Below are positions 6,966 through 13,393 of a stretch of 17,351 nucleotides of DNA, piece after piece. Numbering within the stretch: position 1 is the first letter of the stretch; each line of letters begins with the position of its first letter. The notes under the pieces were generated by a model that was not told the origin of the DNA, ran no database searches, and was given only the letters and a program-made list of their open reading frames with translations. Both the position numbers and the translations under genes were made by a program. Source of the stretch: UBA1367 sp040268355 (lineage in GTDB: Bacteria > Actinomycetota > Coriobacteriia > Coriobacteriales > Atopobiaceae); contig JAWRIT010000101.1 in the NCBI GenBank assembly GCA_040268355.1, positions 1-17,351 on the forward strand. Direction: 5' to 3'.

Positions 6966-8255
6966 CTACGGACGCATGCGCTTCAAGCGCTCCCCCACCG
7001 GCAACACGTCGAGCGTGGCGAAGTAGTCCTCCGGTCGCTCCGCGCGGCGGATGAGGCAGGTGGAGCCATCCGGGCGCAGCAGCACCTCGGCCGAGCGCAG
7101 CCGCCCGTTGTAGGTGTAGCCCATGGAGTGGCCATGCGCCCCGCAGTCGTGGACAAACAGCAGGTCGCCGACCTCGACCTCAGGCAACAGGCGGTCGGTC
7201 GCCAGCCGGTCGGAGTTCTCGCACAGCATGCCCGTGACGGTGTAGGCGTGCGTGGCGGGCTCGTCCTGCTTGCCCATCACCGTAATGTGGTGGTAGGCGT
7301 CGTAGAGCATAGGGCGCATGAGGTTGGCCGCACAGGCGTCCACGCCCAGGTAGTCGTGGTAGGTCCGCTTCTGGTGGATGACGCGGGTGACGAGCGCCCC
7401 GTAGGGGGCGAGCATGAAGCGGCCGAGCTCGGTGAAGATGGCGACCTCCCCCATGCCGGCAGGCTCCAGGATCTGCTTGAAGGCCTCCCGTACGCCCTCG
7501 CCGATGGCGGCGATGTCGTTGTCTTCCTCCTCGGGTCGGTAGGCCACGCCCACGCCACCCGACAGGTTGACGAATGTCACAGGGATGCCAACCTCACGCT
7601 GGATGCGCACGGCCACGGAAAAGAGCGTGCGGGCGAGCGCCGGATAGTACTCGTTGGTCACGGTGTTGGACGCCAGCAGCGCATGGACGCCCAGCTGACG
7701 GACCCCATAGTCACGCAGGCGGGCGGCCGCCTCGAGCATCTGGGGCTCGGTGAGCCCGAACTTGGCATCCTCAGGAGATCCGAAGATCCCGTTGGCAAAG
7801 GCGAAGTCTCCGCCGGGGTTGAGGCGCAGGCTCATGACCTGTGGCATGGGCTTGCCATCAAGCGCCGCGACGAAGGTGTCGATGTGCGAGATGTCATCCA
7901 GGTTGACGATGGCGCCCAGTTCGTGGGCATAGGAGAACTCTCCGGCGGGCGTGTCGTTGGACGAGAACATGATGTCCACGCCGCGCATCCCCATGGCCTC
8001 GGCGAGCATGAGCTCGGTCTGGCTGCTGCAGTCCACCCCACAGCCGTACTCGGCCAGGATGGCGATGAGCGCAGGATTAGGGGTGGCCTTGACCGCGAAG
8101 TACTCGCGAAAGCCCTCGTTCCATGAGAAGGCGTCGAGCAGGCGTTGCGCGTTGGCACGGATGCCTGCCTCGTCGTAAAGGTAGACCGGCGTGGGATAGG
8201 TGGCGACGATGCGCTCGAGCTGATCCTGTGTCACAAACGGACGCTTGGTGCCCAC
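6966..8255 (-). CDS. lysA: Diaminopimelate decarboxylase
   Basis: PLP enzyme making L-lysine from meso-diaminopimelate, the last step of the pathway. The frame is open to 8381, but the start is the GTG at 8255, preceded by GGGAGGC and followed by GTKRPFVTQDQLERI; the upstream part is riboswitch sequence. The 429-aa protein has the fold III barrel with PLP Lys56 in YFAVKATPNP, the SGGVG glycine loop, the segment FTELGRFMLAP and the C-terminal substrate/dimer motif MLCENSDRLATDR. The His-containing strand reads VHALLASN in place of the more usual HxHIGSQ, a form that I associate with a distinct Firmicutes-type LysA subgroup. First gene of the operon, so the decarboxylase is made under direct control of the lysine riboswitch upstream. 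Confidence 0.94.
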   Translation of the reverse strand: MGTKRPFVTQDQLERIVATYPTPVYLYDEAGIRANAQRLLDAFSWNEGFREYFAVKATPNPALIAILAEYGCGVDCSSQTELMLAEAMGMRGVDIMFSSNDTPAGEFSYAHELGAIVNLDDISHIDTFVAALDGKPMPQVMSLRLNPGGDFAFANGIFGSPEDAKFGLTEPQMLEAAARLRDYGVRQLGVHALLASNTVTNEYYPALARTLFSVAVRIQREVGIPVTFVNLSGGVGVAYRPEEEDNDIAAIGEGVREAFKQILEPAGMGEVAIFTELGRFMLAPYGALVTRVIHQKRTYHDYLGVDACAANLMRPMLYDAYHHITVMGKQDEPATHAYTVTGMLCENSDRLATDRLLPEVEVGDLLFVHDCGAHGHSMGYTYNGRLRSAEVLLRPDGSTCLIRRAERPEDYFATLDVLPVGERLKRMRP

Positions 8256-8312
8256 GATGCCTCCCGACCTGCCATCTTCCACGGATGCTCCCGCTGCGAT
8301 GGCTCGCGTCGA

Positions 8313-8475
8313 GATAGCGCACCCGTTGGCTGCCAACCAACAGACAGTCCTGCGAGTGTTCCTCGCAGACCCACCTCCCACGTGTGCCCACCTGAGAAGT
8401 TCGGCGGATTACGCCTCCTCGCACGCTCAAGCGCCTGCCGGCTCGCGCACGGATCATCGTTTCCGCGCCTCTATC
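8313..8475 (-). promoter_or_regulatory. Lysine riboswitch (L box) upstream of lysA
   Basis: On the minus strand the leader opens with GATAGAGGCGCG and closes with GTGCGCTATCTC, giving the P1 stem GATAG/CTATC of lysine riboswitches. Between them are GAGGAGGCG...CCGCCGAAC (matching the conserved GCCGAAG region), a perfect P4-like hairpin CTGCGAG/CTCGCAG (8350-8368), the conserved GGACTGTC (usually GGCTGTC), and a P5-like hairpin GTTGG/CCAAC. Order, size (about 163 nt) and conserved bases agree with the known class. It ends 57 bases before the lysA GTG. No T-tracted terminator follows, so control of translation initiation is the likelier mechanism. Confidence 0.87.
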
Positions 8476-8484
8476 GTGTTTTTT

Positions 8485-8490
8485 AGTGTA
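8485..8490 (-). promoter_or_regulatory. Probable -10 box of the lysine operon promoter
   Basis: TACACT on the minus strand lies 9 bases before the aptamer, so transcription would begin right at the riboswitch's first stem. No good -35 is visible about 17 bases upstream. The position is the main support. Confidence 0.42.
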
Positions 8491-8532
8491 TGCGAGCGTT
8501 CGTGCCCGCATGGCGGCGCGTAACAGGATGGA

Positions 8533-8775
8533 TAAAATGGAACGCCTTCGGTGCGCGGAAACGCGGACGTCCCTCATCATGGGGTGCGAGGGTCACGTCG
8601 AGCGCACGAGTGCGCACCGACGCGCGGCCGGGCGTCCCCCCGTGCTTGCGAGGACACCGCGCACCTGCATAGGTGCCGCACTCCCCGCGCACGGACCCAC
8701 CGGTGGGGCACCGACGCTCCGCAAGGCCCCATCCCTGGCAGGCGTGCCAGCCGACCGACGACCGACAGGAGACGC
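8533..8775 (+). other. GC-rich leader of the deacetylase gene with several hairpins
   Basis: About 240 bases with no protein that I can support, although the frame is open from 8551. A TAAAAT box at 8533-8538 is a possible -10. Perfect short stems lie at 8602-8615 (GCGCA/TGCGC), 8661-8676 (GCACCT/AGGTGC, loop GCAT), 8696-8707 (CCCACC/GGTGGG) and 8735-8750 (CTGGCA/TGCCAG, loop GGCG). It matches no riboswitch class that I know; in GC-rich DNA some such stems arise by chance. Confidence 0.35.
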
Positions 8776-9912
8776 ATGGACCCGCTCACAGGACGCCTCA
8801 CCCAACTCCGGCGCGACCTGCACCGCATCCCCGAGCTCGACTTCGACCTACCGAAGACCATCGGCTACGTCCGCTCGGTGCTCGACGGCCTGGCCGCACG
8901 TGCGGAGCGGCATGGGCAGCGCATCGAGGTCTTCTCGCCATCCCGCTCAGCGGTGTGCGCCCTCTTCGACCGCGGGACCGCCACCGCCACCGCCATCCGC
9001 GCCGACATGGACGCGCTGCCGGTGACCGAGCGCACGGGCGTGCCCTTCGCCTCGACGCATGCGGGCACGATGCACGCCTGTGGCCACGACGGCCACATGA
9101 GCATGGTGCTCGCGCTCGCGGAGCTTCTGACGGAGCGCTTCGACGAGCTAGACGAGAGCGTGCTGCTGGTGTTCCAGCCTGCTGAGGAGACGACGGGCGG
9201 TGCGCGGCTCGTCTGCGAGAGCGGCGTGTTCGAGCGCACGGGCACGCGGCGCATCTTTGGCTTCCACCTGTGGCCCGACCTGGGGGCGGGCGTGGTGGCC
9301 AGCCGACCAGGTGCGCTTTTGGCCGCCGCCAACGAGACGACCGTCTCGTTCACCGGCCGTGCCGCGCACATCGCCAAGGCCGAGCAGGGTGTCGACGCCC
9401 TCGAGGCGGGCTGCCGCTTCCTGACGCAGGCCTATGCCGCCATCGACCAGCGCCGTGCCGAGGAGCCCTGCCTGCTCAAGTTCGGGCGCATGACCTCGGG
9501 TGCCGTGCGCAACCAGATCTCGGCGCACACGGTGTTGGAGGGGAGCCTGCGCACCTTCTCGTCCACCATGGCGAAGCGCTGCCAGGACGACCTGCGTCAG
9601 GTCGCGCGACACTGCGCCGACGAGACGGGTTGTGCCGCCGAGGTGCGCTTCTCCGACGGCTACCCGCCCGTGGTGAACGACGAGGCGATCTACGCGCAGG
9701 CTCGTGCCGCCCTACCCTTCCTCGCCGAGGTGCCCGAACCGCTGCTCATCGCCGAGGACTTCGCCTGGTACCAACAGCACCTTCCCGGCGTGTTCCTGCT
9801 TCTGGGAACGGGCACGAACATTCCCCTGCACGCCGACACCTTCGACTTCGACGAGGCGATCCTCGCCCGGGGCGTGGAGGCCTACCTGCGCCTGCTCGGT
9901 CTTCCCGACTAG
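8776..9912 (+). CDS. M20 family amidohydrolase, probable N-acetyl-diaminopimelate deacetylase
   Basis: Metallopeptidase-fold amidohydrolase (M20D, relatives of hippurate hydrolase and IAA-amino-acid hydrolase). The 378-aa protein from ATG 8776 (AGGAG just ahead) shows LRRDLHRIPELDFDLPKT at the N-terminus, RADMDALPV at 75-83, the metal-binding HACGHDGH at 100-107 (His100, Cys102, His104), QPAEE at 135-139 (catalytic and metal-binding Glu), His164 in FHLWP, the dimerisation-domain GRAAHIA at 194-200, and AEDFAWY with a late His in LHADTFDF. Cys102 and His164 fit the metal-binding pattern of M20D enzymes. The family alone does not fix the substrate, but its place beside lysA-dapA-dapB-dapH, divergent from the riboswitch, fits the deacetylase that the acetylase branch needs to release L,L-diaminopimelate. 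General amino-acid amidase is the alternative. Confidence 0.85.
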   Translation: MDPLTGRLTQLRRDLHRIPELDFDLPKTIGYVRSVLDGLAARAERHGQRIEVFSPSRSAVCALFDRGTATATAIRADMDALPVTERTGVPFASTHAGTMHACGHDGHMSMVLALAELLTERFDELDESVLLVFQPAEETTGGARLVCESGVFERTGTRRIFGFHLWPDLGAGVVASRPGALLAAANETTVSFTGRAAHIAKAEQGVDALEAGCRFLTQAYAAIDQRRAEEPCLLKFGRMTSGAVRNQISAHTVLEGSLRTFSSTMAKRCQDDLRQVARHCADETGCAAEVRFSDGYPPVVNDEAIYAQARAALPFLAEVPEPLLIAEDFAWYQQHLPGVFLLLGTGTNIPLHADTFDFDEAILARGVEAYLRLLGLPD

Positions 9913-9975
9913 GGGCACACCACCCGCCAGGTGGCACCGTGCGCTGACCCGCAGCCCGCACGCGGCCAGACAACG

Positions 9976-10782
9976 CTACCCCAGAAGCTCCAGCACCGCG
10001 CGCTTGCAGGCAACGTAGTCCGTCGTGAGCGCGAAGTCCTCGAGCGACGCCGCCGACGGCGACGTCAGGCGGGGCACCGTGACCTCACCGGCGACCACGG
10101 TCGGAACGCCCCCGCGCGGATCGCCCCGCAGCACGTAGATGCGACCAGCCATGCTCACGGCCTCGTCCACGTCATGGGTGATGACCACGGACGCCAGATT
10201 GAGTCCGACAGCCGTCTCGCAGTACCAGGAGCGTAGGTCGCTCCTCGTGATGGCGTCGAGCGCCGAGAAGGGCTCGTCGAGCAGGGTCACGTCGTTGCCC
10301 ATGAGGTAGGTGCGCAGGAAGGCGGCGCGCTGCCGCATGCCGCCCGAGAGCTGCGAGGGCCACTGGCGCTCGGTGCCGGCAAGGCCAAAGCGCTCAAAGA
10401 GCGGCGCGGCCCGCTCGTGGGCCTCGGCGCGGCTCATGCCCTTGATGACCAGCGGAAGGCACACGTTGTCGATGATGCGCTTCGAGGGAAGGAGCAGGTC
10501 CTTCTGCAGCATGTACGACACCCTGCCGGGCACACCCGTCACGTCTTCGCCGTGCAGCAGCACCCTGCCCGCCAGCGGCCTCAGAAGCCCCGAGAGCGCA
10601 TGCATGATCGTGGTCTTGCCGCAGCCCGACCTCCCGACGAGGCACACCACCTCCCCCGACGCCACCCGCAGCCCGATGTTGCGGGCCACGAGCTGCGCCC
10701 CGGCGTCCCAGGAGAGCGTGAGGTCGTGCGCCTCGAGCGCGGGAGGAGGGGCGGCAGTCGTCCGTGTCGTCGCAGGATCCAC
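9976..10782 (-). CDS. thiZ: ABC transporter ATP-binding protein, thiamine-precursor uptake
   Basis: Cytoplasmic ATPase powering the importer encoded with it. The 268-aa protein (GTG start) carries Walker A GRSGCGKTT at 50-58, the Q-loop MLQKDLLLPS at 91-100, signature LSGGMRQRA at 145-153, Walker B VTLLDEPFSALD at 165-176 and the switch THD. The subfamily is nitrate/taurine/thiamine-precursor type. The GTG touches the preceding stop codon (TAGGTG) with GGAGG five bases before, showing tight coupling to the substrate-binding gene. Assignment to pyrimidine/thiamine uptake rests on the TPP riboswitch at the head of the operon and on the ThiY-like binding protein. Last gene of the operon, convergent with the deacetylase gene; only a weak 5-bp hairpin lies between them. 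Confidence 0.88.
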   Translation of the reverse strand: MDPATTRTTAAPPPALEAHDLTLSWDAGAQLVARNIGLRVASGEVVCLVGRSGCGKTTIMHALSGLLRPLAGRVLLHGEDVTGVPGRVSYMLQKDLLLPSKRIIDNVCLPLVIKGMSRAEAHERAAPLFERFGLAGTERQWPSQLSGGMRQRAAFLRTYLMGNDVTLLDEPFSALDAITRSDLRSWYCETAVGLNLASVVITHDVDEAVSMAGRIYVLRGDPRGGVPTVVAGEVTVPRLTSPSAASLEDFALTTDYVACKRAVLELLG

Positions 10783-11829
10783 CTATGCCTCCAGGTAGTC
10801 CATGGTCCAGCCCGCGCTCACATCAAGTGGGCTCTCCACCAGGTCGTTGTCGTTCAGCCACTGGAAGTAGGCGGCCCAGCGCTCGGCCTCGATGACGCCC
10901 CAGCGCTCGGCGTCGGCCTGGTACTGTCCCGCCAGGTAGCCCGCGCTCTGCCTGACCAGTGCGGCGTCGAGCTCCGGCACGGCCTCGCAGAGGATGTCGG
11001 CCGCCCCGTCGGGGTCCGCGATGGCAAACTCGTAGCCTCGCCGCGCCGCGCGCAGGAAGGCCCTCACGGCCTCGGGATGCTCGGCGCAGAAGTCGTTGTT
11101 GGCCGCAATGACCGGCGTGTAGAAGTCGAAGACGTCATCGATGGAGATGAAGCTGAAGTAGTTCGCGGGATAGTCCTGCACGATGGCGTTCTGCACCGCC
11201 CAGCCCTCGTAGACCCATACGGTGTCGAAGAGGTCCGCCTTGAAGCCGCCGATCTCGTCCTCCACGGTGTAGGGCACCAGCTTGACCTTGCTAAAGTCGC
11301 CGCCGTCCTTCTCGACCACGTGCTTGACGGTGGCCTGCTCCACCGGCAGGTCCCACGTGGCGTAGCGCAGGCCCTCCATGGCCTTGGCGCTGGTCACGCC
11401 CAGCTCCTTGGGACTCATGATGCCGGTGGTGTTGTGCTGGATGATGGAGGCCACCGCCGTGAAGGCCGTGTTGCCCCCGGCGTAGGCGTTGGCGATGTAG
11501 TCCTGGTAGCTCACGCCCAGCTGGGCCTCCCTGGTGCCCAGCATGGCCTCGGCGGTGTCCTCGGCTGGCTGGACGATCTCGACCTCGAGGCCCTCCTCGG
11601 CAAAGTAGCCCTGGCTCTGGGCCACATAGATGCCAGTGTGGTTGGTGTTGGGCGTGTAGTCCAGGCAGAACGTGAGCTTGGTGGTTGAGGTCGCGTCGGC
11701 TGTGGCGTCGGGGTTGGAGCTCGAGCAGGCACCGAGCGCCAGTCCTGCGGCGGCGGTGGCCGAGGCGAGCAGAGAGCGACGCGTGAGGGCGGCGGAGCGA
11801 CGGGCGGATTTGACGTTTTGGTCGTTCAT
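10783..11829 (-). CDS. thiY: Substrate-binding lipoprotein, ThiY/NMT1-like
   Basis: Extracytoplasmic binding protein of the importer, likely for the thiamine pyrimidine (HMP or a formylamino-pyrimidine precursor). The 348-aa protein starts with a twin-arginine-like TRRSLLAS (16-23), a hydrophobic run and the lipobox ALGAC with Cys35, so it should be lipid-anchored and possibly Tat-exported. The mature part opens with LTFCLDYTPNTNHTGIYVA, the classic ThiY/NMT1-type strand. It continues with QGYFAEEGLEVEIVQPAE, and ends in the common AFLRAARRGYEFAIADPDGAA helix. The ATG has AAGGAAG ahead and lies three bases after the permease stop. The Thi5 Cys-rich motif (CCCFC) of pyrimidine synthase is absent, in line with a transport role. 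Confidence 0.88.
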   Translation of the reverse strand: MNDQNVKSARRSAALTRRSLLASATAAAGLALGACSSSNPDATADATSTTKLTFCLDYTPNTNHTGIYVAQSQGYFAEEGLEVEIVQPAEDTAEAMLGTREAQLGVSYQDYIANAYAGGNTAFTAVASIIQHNTTGIMSPKELGVTSAKAMEGLRYATWDLPVEQATVKHVVEKDGGDFSKVKLVPYTVEDEIGGFKADLFDTVWVYEGWAVQNAIVQDYPANYFSFISIDDVFDFYTPVIAANNDFCAEHPEAVRAFLRAARRGYEFAIADPDGAADILCEAVPELDAALVRQSAGYLAGQYQADAERWGVIEAERWAAYFQWLNDNDLVESPLDVSAGWTMDYLEA

Positions 11830-11832
11830 GAC

Positions 11833-12615
11833 TTACTTCCTTTCTGTGCGCCTCCACGGCATGCTCAGGCGTTCGAGCACGTCGACGAGGCGCATGAGTG
11901 CGAGCGAGAGTGCCGATATGAGGATGATGACCGCGAACATGCGGTCGTAGGAGAACGACTTGCGCACGCGCGTCATGTAGACGCCCAGGCCCGAGAAGCC
12001 TCCCAGCCACTCGGAGATGACGGCGCCGACGATGGCGTAGGTGGCGCTGATGCGCAGGCCGGAGAAGAACTCCTCCAGGGCACCCGGGAGCTTGACCTGC
12101 CAGAAGATCTGCACGTCGGACGCTCCCATGGTGCGCATGAGGTCGATCATGTCGGGGTCGATGGCTCGAAAGCCCGAGACGAGCGAGACGGCCACCGGAA
12201 AGAACGTGGTCAACACGATGAGGATGACCTTGGGGGCCAGCCCATAGCCGAACCACAGCACCAGAAGCGGCGCGATGGCGACGGTGGGGATGGTCTGCGA
12301 GATGGTGATGAGCGGATCGAGCGCCAAGGAGACGGTCTCGAAGCGGTCCATGGCGACGGCCACCACAAAGCCCACGACCACCCCGATCACAAGGCCGAGC
12401 GCCGCCTCGGCGATGGTCGTCGTCGCATGGCTCGCCAGCAGGGAGGCATCTCCCACGAGCGCCGCCACCACCTGCGTCGGGCTCGGAAGCAGGAAGTTTG
12501 GCACGACGGCACAGCGCACGACCAGTTCCCAGACCACCAGGAGCACGGTGACGGTTGCGGCAGGCACACCGAGGCGACGTGCGCGTGAGGGCTCTTGTCG
12601 TCGTGAGGAGGCCAC
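11833..12615 (-). CDS. thiX: ABC transporter permease, ThiX-like
   Basis: Inner-membrane channel of the importer (binding-protein-dependent permease family, SsuC/TauC/ThiX branch). The 260-aa protein has about six hydrophobic segments and the cytoplasmic EAA-type coupling loop MRTMGASDVQIFWQVKLPG, followed by ALEEFFSGLRISATYAIVGAV, which closely resembles ThiX. The start is GTG with GGGGAG ahead. Ten bases separate it from the thiamine-binding gene and three from the binding-protein gene, so all four are one operon. Confidence 0.88.
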   Translation of the reverse strand: MASSRRQEPSRARRLGVPAATVTVLLVVWELVVRCAVVPNFLLPSPTQVVAALVGDASLLASHATTTIAEAALGLVIGVVVGFVVAVAMDRFETVSLALDPLITISQTIPTVAIAPLLVLWFGYGLAPKVILIVLTTFFPVAVSLVSGFRAIDPDMIDLMRTMGASDVQIFWQVKLPGALEEFFSGLRISATYAIVGAVISEWLGGFSGLGVYMTRVRKSFSYDRMFAVIILISALSLALMRLVDVLERLSMPWRRTERK

Positions 12616-12625
12616 CGGCGCTCCC

Positions 12626-12982
12626 CTACGCGGCGGCCGACGAGGTCGTGTGGGCGGACGTCGCCTGGGCGGGCGAGGCGTCGCGATCGTGGTACTTGCC
12701 GACCTTCTGCTCGGTGGACATGACGTCGGAGGTGGGCCGGTAGTTGATCTTGGCGTAAGTCGCCATCGAGGTGCAGCCGGCCTGAGCGCCCACGATCTGG
12801 CACTCCTTGAGGATTTCCATGCACAGGTCGTAGTCGCCCTCGATGGTGGTCTCGAAGGGACCGACGAAGTAGTCGATGCCGGTGGAGTCGATGTAGGCGA
12901 TCACCGCATCCACGATGCGACAGGTCTCCTCATCAGAGGTCGAGTCCATGGGCAGGTACTGAATGGCGACGGCACAGTTCAT
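12626..12982 (-). CDS. MTH1187/YkoF-type thiamine-binding protein
   Basis: Small protein of the thiamine-binding domain family (MTH1187/YkoF), ferredoxin-like fold, often found with thiamine-precursor transporters. The 118-aa sequence opens with the strand CAVAIQYLPM, then the helix DEETCRIVDAVIAYIDSTG, the strand DYFVGPFETTIEGDYDLCMEILKECQ and QAGCTSMATYAKINYRP, which match the family in order. The C-terminal ~30 residues (Ala/Ser/Thr-rich) are not conserved. ATG is preceded by GAGGGGG. It is first in the operon, directly behind the riboswitch terminator. Its role (cytoplasmic carrier, sensor or surface binder of thiamine) is not established by sequence; there is no signal peptide. Confidence 0.87.
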   Translation of the reverse strand: MNCAVAIQYLPMDSTSDEETCRIVDAVIAYIDSTGIDYFVGPFETTIEGDYDLCMEILKECQIVGAQAGCTSMATYAKINYRPTSDVMSTEQKVGKYHDRDASPAQATSAHTTSSAAA

Positions 12983-13026
12983 GCGTCCCCCTCTCTGCGG
13001 CAGCGAGCCGCATCGTGGCGCGGGAC

Positions 13027-13058
13027 AAAAAACGAGATCCCGCTTGTGTGGGACCTCG
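13027..13058 (-). terminator. Intrinsic terminator of the TPP riboswitch
   Basis: On the minus strand CGAGGTCCC pairs with GGGATCTCG (one G-U) and is followed by six T. It lies 18 bases past the aptamer's conserved 3' end. GGTCCC within its 5' arm can instead pair with GGGACC at 13076-13081 in the aptamer's 3' end, the expected antiterminator. Confidence 0.88.
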
Positions 13059-13075
13059 CCTGCACGAACACGTGT

Positions 13076-13166
13076 GGTCCCTCCGCTGGCATTACCCAGA
13101 TCAGGTTTGCGGGTCGAGTGATTGGGTCGCTCCTCTCAGCCAGGCCATATCCCTAGCTCCCCGTTG
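13076..13166 (-). promoter_or_regulatory. TPP riboswitch (THI element)
   Basis: The minus strand shows the hallmark blocks in order: ACGGGGAGC, GGCTGAGAGGA, GACCCG, ACCTGATCTGGGTAATGCCAG and CGGAGGGA. These form the pyrimidine- and pyrophosphate-sensor helices of the TPP aptamer. Together with the terminator it predicts that ample TPP stops transcription of the downstream uptake operon. Confidence 0.96.
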
Positions 13167-13173
13167 CAAGCTT

Positions 13174-13179
13174 ACTATA
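13174..13179 (-). promoter_or_regulatory. -10 box of the thiamine operon promoter
   Basis: TATAGT (5 of 6) on the minus strand, 8 bases before the aptamer's first conserved block, so the start site would fall at the riboswitch's 5' end. The best -35 matches are only TTTGCT (17-base spacing) or TTGCTC (16). These lie at about 13196-13202, possibly in mobile-element DNA. Confidence 0.6.
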
Positions 13180-13252
13180 GCAGAGGGTGAATCAAGAGCA
13201 AAATAGCAGGTAAAACTGGGTAAGTCTCCAATGAGAAGGAACTGTCTTTCTC

Positions 13253-13349
13253 GTCCATGGAGTCCATCTCGCACCCCAGTAGTGACGTCCATGTAGTCCA
13301 CGACGCTGATCTAAATCCACGCCCCCCCAGGTGGACTGTTTGGTGGACT
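13253..13349. repeat. Cluster of TGGAC/GTCCA repeats before the integrase gene
   Basis: GTCCATGGAGTCCAT at 13253-13267 and GTCCATGTAGTCCAC at 13287-13301 are near-identical and 34 bases apart. In opposite orientation, GTGGACT occurs at 13331-13337 and 13343-13349, 12 bases apart. Spaced, oriented half-sites just in front of a tyrosine integrase with an arm-binding-type N-terminus suggest arm-type binding sites; a repressor operator is the alternative. Confidence 0.55.
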
Positions 13350-13393
13350 CTAGACCCGAAATACTGCAAACGGTAATTCCAAGGAGGAACGTC

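Noticed and set aside
5920..7026. 368-aa plus-strand open frame opposite dapA
   Set aside because: Shadow of dapA and its flanks, with repetitive Val/Gly/His composition.
8256..8381. Upstream extension of lysA to an ATG at 8381
   Set aside because: This part is the lysine riboswitch and its expression platform. The GTG at 8255 has the ribosome site and gives the usual LysA N-terminus.
8256..8520. T-box leader in front of lysA
   Set aside because: No AGGGTGG-type antiterminator box is present; the leader matches a lysine riboswitch instead.
10417..11688. 423-aa plus-strand open frame across the transporter genes
   Set aside because: It lies antisense to two well-supported minus-strand genes (ATPase and binding protein), is His/Val/Asp-rich in the manner of GC-rich shadow frames, and has no family resemblance.
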